DNA from: Chloroflexota bacterium
GTDB taxonomy: Bacteria > Chloroflexota > Limnocylindria > Limnocylindrales > CSP1-4
NCBI GenBank assembly: GCA_016200745.1
Contig: JACQEF010000306.1
Coordinates: 1 to 6,204 of the forward strand
Length of the DNA stretch: 6,204 bases
Reading direction: 5' to 3'
Part shown: piece after piece, positions 1-5,243 of the stretch
Numbering within the stretch: the stretch's first letter is position 1
Layout: every line of letters begins with the position of its first letter
The notes under the pieces: generated by a model
What the model was told of the DNA's origin: nothing
Seen by the model: only the letters and a program-made list of their open reading frames with translations
Databases searched by the model: none
Translations under genes and position numbers: made by a program

Positions 1-177
1 GGCCAGAGCTACTTCGTGGACCCCCGCGGCCAGTTCCTCGGCGACGTGGGCTCGGCCCACGACGAGGAGCTGATCGTGCGCGACCTCGATCTCGACAGGA
101 TCACCGAGGTCCGCCAGACCTGGCAGTTCTTCCGCGATCGCCGGCCCGATGCGTACGGAGATCTCGTGCGCCCCTAG
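1..177 (+). CDS. Nitrilase-superfamily amidohydrolase, beta-ureidopropionase type (C-terminal fragment)
   Basis: The reading frame is open from the first base and ends at TAG 175-177, giving 58 residues of a gene that starts outside the window. The fragment reads GQSYFVDPRGQFLGDVGS, then an acidic stretch, then DLDLDRITEVRQTWQFFRDR and a final PDAYGDLV. This is the usual end of carbon-nitrogen hydrolases that act on N-carbamoyl-beta-alanine or N-carbamoylputrescine: a SYF-DP-G strand, an 'E-L-I-V-x-D-L-D' strand, and a helix with R-x-x-W-x-F-x-R-D-R-R-P. The catalytic Glu-Lys-Cys residues lie upstream and cannot be checked. Family knowledge: these cytoplasmic enzymes hydrolyse the carbamoyl group to release ammonia, CO2 and the amine or beta-amino acid. 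The dihydropyrimidinase downstream makes beta-ureidopropionase the preferred reading; N-carbamoylputrescine amidase or a D-carbamoylase remain possible. Confidence 0.85.
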   Translation, partial: GQSYFVDPRGQFLGDVGSAHDEELIVRDLDLDRITEVRQTWQFFRDRRPDAYGDLVRP

Positions 178-196
178 GAAGCGCTACCATCCCATC

Positions 197-230
197 CGGC
201 TCGGCCGTCTGGAGGAGGACGGCCGAGCCG
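197..230 (+). terminator. Perfect 13-bp GC-rich hairpin after the amidohydrolase gene
   Basis: The arms 197-209 and 218-230 are exact reverse complements around an 8-base loop (210-217, TGGAGGAG). The hairpin begins 20 bases after the stop codon at 177 and is followed by TCTCGTTTCG, which is only weakly T-rich. It lies outside both flanking genes, so it is most likely a terminator or attenuating/mRNA-stabilising stem between the amidohydrolase and the LLM oxidoreductase genes. The weak T tract makes full termination uncertain, and the two genes may still be co-transcribed. The loop contains a Shine-Dalgarno-like GGAGGA, but it is about 42 bases before the next ATG, too far to serve it. Confidence 0.55.
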
Positions 231-244
231 TCTCGTTTCGAGGC

Positions 245-250
245 GGGAGG
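245..250 (+). promoter_or_regulatory. Ribosome binding site of the LLM oxidoreductase gene
   Basis: GGGAGG lies eight bases before the ATG at 259. It supports that start over other candidates; the protein then begins directly with MQFGFTLKP, the usual first beta strand of this family. Confidence 0.6.
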
Positions 251-258
251 CCCCGGCC

Positions 259-1266
259 ATGCAGTTCGGCTTCACCCTCAAGCCCGATCACACGCTCGAC
301 CAGACGCTGGCTCTCACCAGGCAGGCCGAGGCGGCCGGCTTCGACTACGGCTGGCTGTTTGATTCGCACGTGCTGTGGCGGGAGCCGTACGTCCTGCTCA
401 CGCTGATGGCCGGCGCCACGACGCGGATGCGGCTCGGCACCTGCGTGACGAACCCGGCGACCCGCGAACCGACCGTCACGGCCTCCGCCCTGGCCGTGCT
501 CGACGAGCTGTCGGGCGGCCGGATGGACCTCGGCATCGGTCGCGGCGACTCGGCCCGCCGCGTGCTGGGCAAGCCGCCGACCACGATGGCGACGCTCGAG
601 GACGCCATTCGCGTGATCAAGGACCTGGTCGAGGGACGCACCACCGTGTACGAGGGCACCGAGCTCCGACTGCCGTGGACCGGCACCTGGACGCTCCCGA
701 TCTGGGTCGCGGGCTACGGACCGATGGCGCTGGCGATGACCGGGCGGGTGGCCGACGGGATCATCCTGCAGCTCGCCGATCCGGACCTCATCCGCTGGTT
801 CGCCGGCCAGGTCCGCGATTCGGCGCGCGCGGCCGGCCGGGATCCGGCGTCGGTCCGGGTGCAGGCCGCGGCCGCAGCCTACGTCGGCCCGCGCGACGTG
901 GGCCGGGAACGGACCCGCTGGTTCCCGGCGCTCGTCTCGAACCACGTCGTTGACCTGGTCAACAAGTACCCGCGCGACCAGCTGCCGGCCAACCTGACCG
1001 GCTACATCCGCGACCGGTCGGGCTACGACTACCTCCACCACGCCGAGGTCGGCTCGTCCAATGCCGCATTCGTGGACGACGACGTGACCGACCGGTTCTG
1101 CGTCCTGGGCCCCGCGGACGAACACGTCGAGAAGCTCCGCGAGCTCGCCGCCGCGGGCGTGGACCAGTTTAACGTGTACCTGATGAACGGCGACGAAGCC
1201 GACCAGCTGGAGCACTACGGCCGGGACGTGATCCCGGCCATGCGCCACGTCGCGGGATCAGCCTGA
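259..1266 (+). CDS. LLM-class flavin/F420-dependent oxidoreductase (TIGR03842-like)
   Basis: This 335-residue protein is a luciferase-like monooxygenase (LLM) TIM barrel, full length for the family. Visible landmarks are the first strand MQFGFTLKP, LTRQAEAAGFDYGWLFDSH (residues 19-37), the cofactor-pocket strand LGTCVTNPATREP (59-71), the helix region ALAVLDELSGGRMDLGIGRG (77-96), and IWVAGYGPMALAMTGRVADG (148-167), the strand-helix pair expected near the cofactor phosphate. No signal peptide or membrane segment is seen, so it is cytoplasmic. It most resembles the subfamily annotated as TIGR03842 F420-dependent oxidoreductases, which as I recall is often found beside dihydropyrimidinase and amidohydrolase genes, as here. 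Inference: it works in pyrimidine or hydantoin-type catabolism, but its substrate and whether it uses F420, FMN or both cannot be told from sequence. A long antisense reading frame covers most of the gene and is taken as a GC-bias shadow. Confidence 0.88.
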   Translation: MQFGFTLKPDHTLDQTLALTRQAEAAGFDYGWLFDSHVLWREPYVLLTLMAGATTRMRLGTCVTNPATREPTVTASALAVLDELSGGRMDLGIGRGDSARRVLGKPPTTMATLEDAIRVIKDLVEGRTTVYEGTELRLPWTGTWTLPIWVAGYGPMALAMTGRVADGIILQLADPDLIRWFAGQVRDSARAAGRDPASVRVQAAAAAYVGPRDVGRERTRWFPALVSNHVVDLVNKYPRDQLPANLTGYIRDRSGYDYLHHAEVGSSNAAFVDDDVTDRFCVLGPADEHVEKLRELAAAGVDQFNVYLMNGDEADQLEHYGRDVIPAMRHVAGSA

Positions 1267-1413
1267 CTCTGAGGCTGACGGGTACCGTCGGGAGCCATTG
1301 ACGACCGCTCGCAGATTCGGCGCCCTGCAGGCGACCGTCCGCGACGCTCGTCCGAGACCGGGATCGGCCACAATGCGGTCCTGGGTTCTGGCCGCCTCGC
1401 CGAGGAGAAACGG
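1267..1413 (+). promoter_or_regulatory. Intergenic leader before the dihydropyrimidinase, with an imperfect hairpin
   Basis: This 147-base gap separates the LLM oxidoreductase stop from the dihydropyrimidinase start. Near its 5' end is an imperfect hairpin (1273-1296): GGCT plus GACGG, loop GTA, then CCGTC, a GGG bulge and AGCC. No T tract follows, so it is at best a weak terminator. A TTGACG hexamer (1298-1303) looks like a -35 element but has no credible -10 at normal spacing. CACAAT at 1369-1374 resembles a -10 without a matching -35. The gap is long enough for a separate promoter, but none can be assigned firmly. Confidence 0.3.
1402..1407 (+). promoter_or_regulatory. Ribosome binding site of the dihydropyrimidinase gene
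   Basis: GAGGAG ends six bases before the ATG at 1414. The spacing is normal and fixes that start, which gives the expected first strand MRTLITNGTIVTADG. Confidence 0.6.
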
Positions 1414-2631
1414 ATGCGCACGCTCATCACCAACGGCACGATCGTGACGGCAGACGGCTCGTACCGGGCCGACGTCCTGGTCGACGGCGAGACCATCGCC
1501 CAGATCGGGCGCGATCCGGCGGGTGCCACGGTGACGGCGGACGAGACGATCGACGCGACCGGCAGGTACGTGGTGCCGGGCGGGATCGACGCGCACACCC
1601 ACATGGAGCTGCCGTTCGGAGGGACGTTCGCCAAGGACACGTTCGAGACCGGCTCGCGGGCTGCGGCGTTCGGCGGCACGACCACCATCATCGACTTCGC
1701 CGTCCAGGCCAAGGGCCAGGCGCTGCGCGATGGCCTCGACACGTGGATGGCCAAGGCCGAGGGCCATACCGTCGCCGACTACGCGTTCCACATGATCATG
1801 AGCGACGTCAACGACGCGACGCTGGCCGAGATGGACGCCCTGGTTGCCGAGGGCGTGCCGGACTTCAAGCTGTTCACCGCCTACCCGGGCGTCTTCCTCA
1901 GCGACGACGGCTCGATCTTCCGGGCGATGCAGCAGACCGCCCGCAACGGCGGGCTGATCATGATGCACGCCGAAAACGGCCCCGCGATCGACGTCGTAGC
2001 GGCCGACCTGGTCGCGGCCGGCAAAACGTGTCCGCGGTACCTGTTCCTGTCGCTCGACGACCTCGGCAACGGCTTCGAGGGCGCCAAGTTCGTCTGCTCT
2101 CCGCCGCTCCGGCCCAAGGACCACTGGGACGAGCTGTGGAACGGGCTGATCAAGGACGACCTGCAGCTGGTCGCCACCGACCACTGCCCGTTCGACTTCC
2201 ACGGCCAGAAAGAGCTCGGCCGCGGCGACTTCCGCAAGGTCCCCAATGGCCTGCCCGGCGTCGAGGACCGGGTCGACCTGCTTCACGACGGCGGCGTGGT
2301 GGGCGGCCGGATCTCGAAGGAACGCTGGGTCGAGATCATGTCCACGGCGCCGGCGAAGCTGTTTGGCCTGTACCCTCGAAAGGGCGCGATCGCGGTCGGC
2401 TCCGATGCCGACTTGCTGATCTACGACCCCGACCGCAAGCGGACGATCTCGGCGGCACACCACCACATGGACGTCGACTACTCGTGCTACGAGGGCCGGG
2501 TCGTGCAGGGCGCCAGCGACATCGTCATGTCGCGCGGGTCGGTCATCGTCCGCGACGGGCGGTTCTCCGGGCGGCCGGGGCACGGCCGCTTCCTCAAGCG
2601 GGCGCCCGCCGATCACGTTCGGCTCGGCTGA
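1414..2631 (+). CDS. hydA: Dihydropyrimidinase / D-hydantoinase with an apparent internal in-frame deletion
   Basis: The 405-residue product is a cyclic amidohydrolase of the dihydropyrimidinase/hydantoinase type, which opens dihydrouracil, dihydrothymine or hydantoin rings to N-carbamoyl amino acids in the cytoplasm. Visible family features are the N-terminal beta-sandwich start (LITNGTIVTADG), metal ligands H61 and H63 (GGIDAHTHMELPF), the probable carboxylated K152 with Y157 in FKLFTAYPGVF, H185 in MMHAENG, D256 in TDHCPFDF, and the C-terminal sandwich (GSDADLLIYDP, 329-339). Family members are normally about 460-480 residues. Here the sequence jumps from the helix after HAENG (DLVAAGKT, 198-205) straight to CPRYLFL (206-212), which normally follows some 60 residues later. 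The missing segment normally holds the VHVS-type metal-binding histidine and a barrel strand. As written the protein should lack that ligand and probably catalytic activity. The frame is open throughout and has a good ribosome binding site. The family call is secure; function is doubtful. Confidence 0.85.
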   Translation: MRTLITNGTIVTADGSYRADVLVDGETIAQIGRDPAGATVTADETIDATGRYVVPGGIDAHTHMELPFGGTFAKDTFETGSRAAAFGGTTTIIDFAVQAKGQALRDGLDTWMAKAEGHTVADYAFHMIMSDVNDATLAEMDALVAEGVPDFKLFTAYPGVFLSDDGSIFRAMQQTARNGGLIMMHAENGPAIDVVAADLVAAGKTCPRYLFLSLDDLGNGFEGAKFVCSPPLRPKDHWDELWNGLIKDDLQLVATDHCPFDFHGQKELGRGDFRKVPNGLPGVEDRVDLLHDGGVVGGRISKERWVEIMSTAPAKLFGLYPRKGAIAVGSDADLLIYDPDRKRTISAAHHHMDVDYSCYEGRVVQGASDIVMSRGSVIVRDGRFSGRPGHGRFLKRAPADHVRLG

Positions 2632-2635
2632 TCGG

Positions 2636-3082
2636 ATGACCCCGGCGGCCACGGTCCGGTCGCTCCGCATCCCGTCCGACGTCGGCCGGCTGGCCGAGGT
2701 CCGCGAGATGATCCGGTCCGCGGCCACGGCCGCCGGGGCCGAACCCGGCTACATCGGCGATCTCGTCCAGGCCGTGGACGAGGACGCGACCAACGCCATC
2801 GTCCACGGACACGCCGGCCGCCCCGGTTGGGTCGTGGTCCGCCTCGCCCGCGAGGAGGACCGGCTGATCGTGACGATCGAGGACGACGCCCCGGTGTTCG
2901 ATCCGACCGGCGTGCCCGAGCCGGACCTCAGCGAGCCCCCCGAGCGCCGCCGGCCGGGCGGTATGGGCGTCCATCTCGCCCGCCTGTGCGTCGACGAGAT
3001 CAGCCATCGGCCGCGCCCCGGAGGCGGCAACATACTCACGCTGGTTCGCAAGCTGGAACCGGGGACGAAGGAGGACCGCTAG
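2636..3082 (+). CDS. RsbW-like anti-sigma factor / serine-protein kinase (HATPase_c_2)
   Basis: This 148-residue protein has the compact GHKL ATPase fold of RsbW/SpoIIAB-type kinases, which bind a sigma factor or other partner and phosphorylate a STAS antagonist. The N box is QAVDEDATNAIVHGH (residues 45-59, E49 and N53 being the catalytic/Mg positions). The G1 box is EDDAPVFDP (82-90), with Ala where Gly is classical. The G2 box is GGMGVHLARLCVDEI (108-122). The N-terminal SLRIPSDVGRLAEVREMI is typical of the family. The length is normal. The start lies four bases after the dihydropyrimidinase stop with no strong Shine-Dalgarno sequence, so translation is probably coupled to that gene. The STAS partner gene begins immediately after its stop. 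No sigma factor is visible, so its direct target is unknown. Confidence 0.87.
   Translation: MTPAATVRSLRIPSDVGRLAEVREMIRSAATAAGAEPGYIGDLVQAVDEDATNAIVHGHAGRPGWVVVRLAREEDRLIVTIEDDAPVFDPTGVPEPDLSEPPERRRPGGMGVHLARLCVDEISHRPRPGGGNILTLVRKLEPGTKEDR
3068..3074 (+). promoter_or_regulatory. Ribosome binding site of the STAS gene, inside the kinase gene end
   Basis: AAGGAGG lies eight bases before the ATG at 3083, within the last codons of the upstream kinase gene. It is the strongest Shine-Dalgarno match of the plus-strand genes and fixes the STAS start at the base after the kinase TAG (3080-3082). Confidence 0.65.
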
Positions 3083-3502
3083 ATGGCCCTGGAGACCCCC
3101 GTCGAACAGGCAACGGGACGCGTGCCGATCACCGTGCTGGCGCTCGACGGCGAGCTGGATGCCTCCAACTTCATGGCGCTCATCGACCAGGTCCGCGGGC
3201 TGTACGAGGCTGGCACCCGGCACCTGCTGCTCGACCTGTCGGGGTTGCAGTTCATGGCCAGCTCCGGCCTGGTGGCCCTCCATTCGGTCGTCCGCCTGAT
3301 CCACGGCGAGCCGCCGCCGGATCCCGAGGCGGGCTGGGGCGCGCTGCACGCATTGGGCCAGGACGTCAGCGAAGGCTCGACCCAGGCCGAGGTCCAGCTG
3401 TGCGGGGCGCAACCCGCCGTGGAACGGGTGCTCGCCCGGACCGGCCTCCATCGCCTCTTCCTGAGCCACCCGGATCGCGCATCGGCGATCGCGGCCTTCT
3501 AG
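3083..3502 (+). CDS. STAS-domain anti-anti-sigma factor (RsbV/SpoIIAA-like)
   Basis: This 139-residue protein is a STAS-domain antagonist. Landmarks are the first strands ending LALDGELDASNF (residues 19-30), a helix (MALIDQVRGLYEAG), the strand HLLLDLSGLQFM (47-58), and the phospho-acceptor loop ASSGLVALHS (59-68). S60 aligns with the serine phosphorylated by RsbW-type kinases. The classical Asp just before that serine is Ala (A59). Between this helix and the later strand EVQLCGAQPAVERVL (103-117) is an insertion of roughly 25-30 residues (about 73-102, Pro/Gly/acidic-rich) absent from the ~110-residue classical antagonists. Role by family: unphosphorylated protein captures the kinase and releases its bound target. 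The start abuts the kinase stop, so the two are one operon. The STAS call is sure; the physiological output is unknown. Confidence 0.85.
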   Translation: MALETPVEQATGRVPITVLALDGELDASNFMALIDQVRGLYEAGTRHLLLDLSGLQFMASSGLVALHSVVRLIHGEPPPDPEAGWGALHALGQDVSEGSTQAEVQLCGAQPAVERVLARTGLHRLFLSHPDRASAIAAF

Positions 3503-3540
3503 GGCCGCGACCAGCCCCGCGACGTTCGCGTCCGATACCG

Positions 3541-4665
3541 TTGTCAGACTCGCCGCCGCCGGGCGGCCCTGGCGTCGACGCCGTGCTCGCGCCGTTCCGC
3601 GGGCTCGCGCCGTCGCTGTCGATCGCCGCCCACGACGCCCTGGGGGCGCGTGTCGGCGGGACGTCCGACGAGGACGCCCCGGCCGAGCGGCAGATCCGAC
3701 CGATCGTGGCCGGGCCGCTCGCCGGCGGCAGCGTCGTGGCCTGGGGCACCGCCGCGTCCACCCCGCTGGCGATCGCGACCGTCGAGTCCCTGGCGATCGC
3801 CCTGGGCATCGCCCCCACGGTCGGCAGTGGCGGGATCGCCGACGTCGTGGCCGCACGCCGGATCGAGCAGGAGCTGGCGCACGGCCGGCGGCTCCAGCGC
3901 AGCTTCGTCTCGCTCGTCGCGCCGGAGGTGCCGGGCTACGAGCTGGCCAGCCACTACGAGGCCGCGCGCGAGGTGGGCGGCGACTTCTTCGACCTGTTCC
4001 GGATGCGCCGGCGCGGGCGGCCGCTGAGCGTGGTCATCGCCGACGTGTCGGGCAAGGGCATTGCGGCGGCGCTCCTGATGGCCTTCTCGCGGCCACTGCT
4101 CCACGCCGCGGTCGACAACACGACCGGTCCGGCCGAGGCGCTCGAACGTACCAACCGCATCCTCGTCCAGGAACGTCGCTCATCGCTGTTCATCACCGCG
4201 CTGTGCGCCACGCTCACGCTGCCGACCGGGCGGCTGCGGCTGGCCAACGCCGGTCATGAGCCGCCGTTGATCGTTCCCGGCGACGGCTCGCCGGTCGTGC
4301 CGGTGGACGTCGAGGGTCCGCTCCTTGGAGCGTTCGGATCGCTCGGGCTGTTCGAGGCCGAGGTCGAGCTCGGCGCCGGCGACGTCGTCCTCTTCTACAC
4401 CGACGGCGTCACGGACGCCCGCTCGGCGAGCGGCGAGCGGTTCGAGGAGGACCGGCTGCTGGCCGCCATCGAGGCGGCCCGGGGCGGATCCGGCGACGGA
4501 CGCGGAACCGCCGCCGGGATCGTGGAGTCGATCCGGGCGGCGGTCACGGCGTTTCAGGCAGGGATGGCACCGGCCGACGACATCACGATCGTCGCGATCG
4601 GCCGGCACCGCAAGGAGGGCCGGCGGGGCCGGGACCGCCGGCCCCCGCCAGCCGTGGAGGGCTAG
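3541..4665 (+). CDS. RsbU-like PP2C-family (SpoIIE) serine phosphatase
   Basis: About 374 residues from a TTG start. Residues 15-95 look like a degenerate GAF-like sensor (LAPSLSIAAHDALG; IRPIVAGPLAGGSVVAWG; a closing helix), which is inference. A helical linker (100-125, ARRIEQELAHGRRLQRSF) leads into a complete PP2C/SpoIIE domain: PGYELASHYEAAREVGGDFFD (131-151), VIADVSGKGIAAALLMA (165-181), LANAGHEPPLIV (234-245), GDVVLFYTDGVTDAR (280-294) and PADDITIVAIG (344-354). The metal-binding Asp residues D148, D168, D288 and D346/D347 are all present. By family it dephosphorylates the STAS antagonist, and it directly follows that gene by 38 bases. No ATG and no clear Shine-Dalgarno sequence exist here; GTG at 3583 is an alternative start. 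The end is an Arg/Pro-rich tail (355-374) encoded across a hairpin. Cytoplasmic; no membrane segment. Confidence 0.85.
   Translation: MSDSPPPGGPGVDAVLAPFRGLAPSLSIAAHDALGARVGGTSDEDAPAERQIRPIVAGPLAGGSVVAWGTAASTPLAIATVESLAIALGIAPTVGSGGIADVVAARRIEQELAHGRRLQRSFVSLVAPEVPGYELASHYEAAREVGGDFFDLFRMRRRGRPLSVVIADVSGKGIAAALLMAFSRPLLHAAVDNTTGPAEALERTNRILVQERRSSLFITALCATLTLPTGRLRLANAGHEPPLIVPGDGSPVVPVDVEGPLLGAFGSLGLFEAEVELGAGDVVLFYTDGVTDARSASGERFEEDRLLAAIEAARGGSGDGRGTAAGIVESIRAAVTAFQAGMAPADDITIVAIGRHRKEGRRGRDRRPPPAVEG
4617..4644. terminator. Perfect 10-bp GC hairpin inside the 3' end of the phosphatase gene
   Basis: The arms 4617-4626 and 4635-4644 are exact reverse complements around an 8-base loop. The hairpin ends 18 bases before the phosphatase TAG and encodes part of its Arg/Pro tail. 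There is no intergenic space between this gene and the convergent YggT gene, so the stem could act on transcripts from either side. No T tract follows on either strand, so classical Rho-independent termination is not supported; chance in such GC-rich DNA is possible. Confidence 0.3.
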
Positions 4666-5106
4666 CTAGATCTCGGACGGCCGCCGGGCGAAGATGCGCA
4701 GGGCGGCGAGCACGAGCGCCTCGATCAGGGTCCAGCCGACCAGCGCCACCAATGCGGCAACATCGAGGACGGAGCCCCGGTCCGCGCCGACCTTGTCGAG
4801 CGCGAACATGCCGCGGAACGGCTCCACGAAGGGATCGGTCACGCTCAGGATGAACGCGACCACGTCGTTGCCGGGGTTGGCCACCAGGAGCAGCAGGACG
4901 ATCCGCAGGATCAGCAGCGCCTGCAGGACGCCGAAGATGAACGCCACGAAGCGGCCCACGACGGACAGGCCTTCGGGCCCCGCCGGGGTGTATGCGCGGT
5001 CGGTGGTGCGAACTGTCGTGACCGGCTCGTCGGTTCGGGTGGTCACGGTCTCGGCGGGCTCCACGACGCGGGTCTCGCGCGTGGTCGCCCGTTCGTACTG
5101 GGTCAT
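4666..5106 (-). CDS. YggT-family integral membrane protein
   Basis: A 146-residue minus-strand protein. Residues 1-45 are hydrophilic and rich in Thr, Arg and Glu (MTQYERATTRETRVVEPAET onward). Then comes a long hydrophobic segment (about 48-76, GRFVAFIFGVLQALLILRIV onward), the motif ILSVTDPFVEPFRGMF (86-101) typical of YggT (the 'S-D-P-h-h-x-P-F-R' signature), and a second hydrophobic segment (about 113-138). This is a single YggT unit; the Escherichia coli protein has two. The ATG at 5106 is chosen over an ATG 20 codons upstream because AGAGGAGG sits seven bases before it and the extra residues look like a non-coding leader. Function of the family is poorly defined; links to cell envelope or division and to ion or osmotic tolerance have been proposed. 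Its stop touches the phosphatase stop with no spacer. Confidence 0.85.
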   Translation of the reverse strand: MTQYERATTRETRVVEPAETVTTRTDEPVTTVRTTDRAYTPAGPEGLSVVGRFVAFIFGVLQALLILRIVLLLLVANPGNDVVAFILSVTDPFVEPFRGMFALDKVGADRGSVLDVAALVALVGWTLIEALVLAALRIFARRPSEI

Positions 5107-5113
5107 CACTGGG

Positions 5114-5121
5114 CCTCCTCT
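5114..5121 (-). promoter_or_regulatory. Ribosome binding site of the YggT-family gene
   Basis: On the minus strand AGAGGAGG lies seven bases before the ATG at 5106. It is the clearest reason to reject the upstream ATG at 5166. Confidence 0.65.
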
Positions 5122-5205
5122 GGGACTGTCCACAGCGTGGCGCTGGCCAGGTGACCGGCGCCCCACGGGAAGCCCGGGGTGACTTGCAGCGATGTGACAC
5201 CTCGG

Positions 5206-5221
5206 CGGCCGAGCACGGCCG
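5206..5221 (-). terminator. Possible hairpin downstream of the semialdehyde dehydrogenase gene
   Basis: CGGCCG-AGCA-CGGCCG forms a 6-bp stem with a 4-base loop, 22 bases after the dehydrogenase stop on the minus strand. No T tract follows, so it is a weak candidate. The rest of the 137-base gap to the YggT gene (5107-5243) shows another short imperfect stem (CGGG-AAG-CCCG at 5166-5176, with flanking C/G pairing) and no recognisable promoter. Confidence 0.25.
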
Positions 5222-5243
5222 GGGAGGGAGGCTTCGCGGCCGC

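Noticed and set aside
1298..1374. Sigma-70-like promoter before the dihydropyrimidinase (TTGACG at 1298; CACAAT at 1369)
   Set aside because: Neither hexamer has a partner at 16-18 base spacing, so they are not enough for a promoter call.
184..2727. Long minus-strand reading frames opposite the LLM oxidoreductase (184-1248) and the dihydropyrimidinase (1258-2727)
   Set aside because: They mirror strongly conserved plus-strand genes, have low-complexity Arg/Ala/Gly/Val/Asp composition and no recognisable domain. They are expected shadows in GC-rich DNA.
2827..3540. Upstream extension of the phosphatase frame back to 2827
   Set aside because: The translation before 3541 is Arg/Pro/Gly-rich noise that overlaps the kinase and STAS genes in another frame, so it is not part of the protein.
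2594..3856. Minus-strand 420-codon frame across the kinase and STAS genes
   Set aside because: The Arg/Pro/Ala-rich composition with no motif, lying opposite two clear domain-bearing genes, indicates a codon-bias artefact.
5107..5166. Upstream ATG at 5166 as the start of the YggT protein
   Set aside because: The extra 20 residues have no family similarity, and a strong ribosome binding site lies inside them, correctly spaced for the ATG at 5106.
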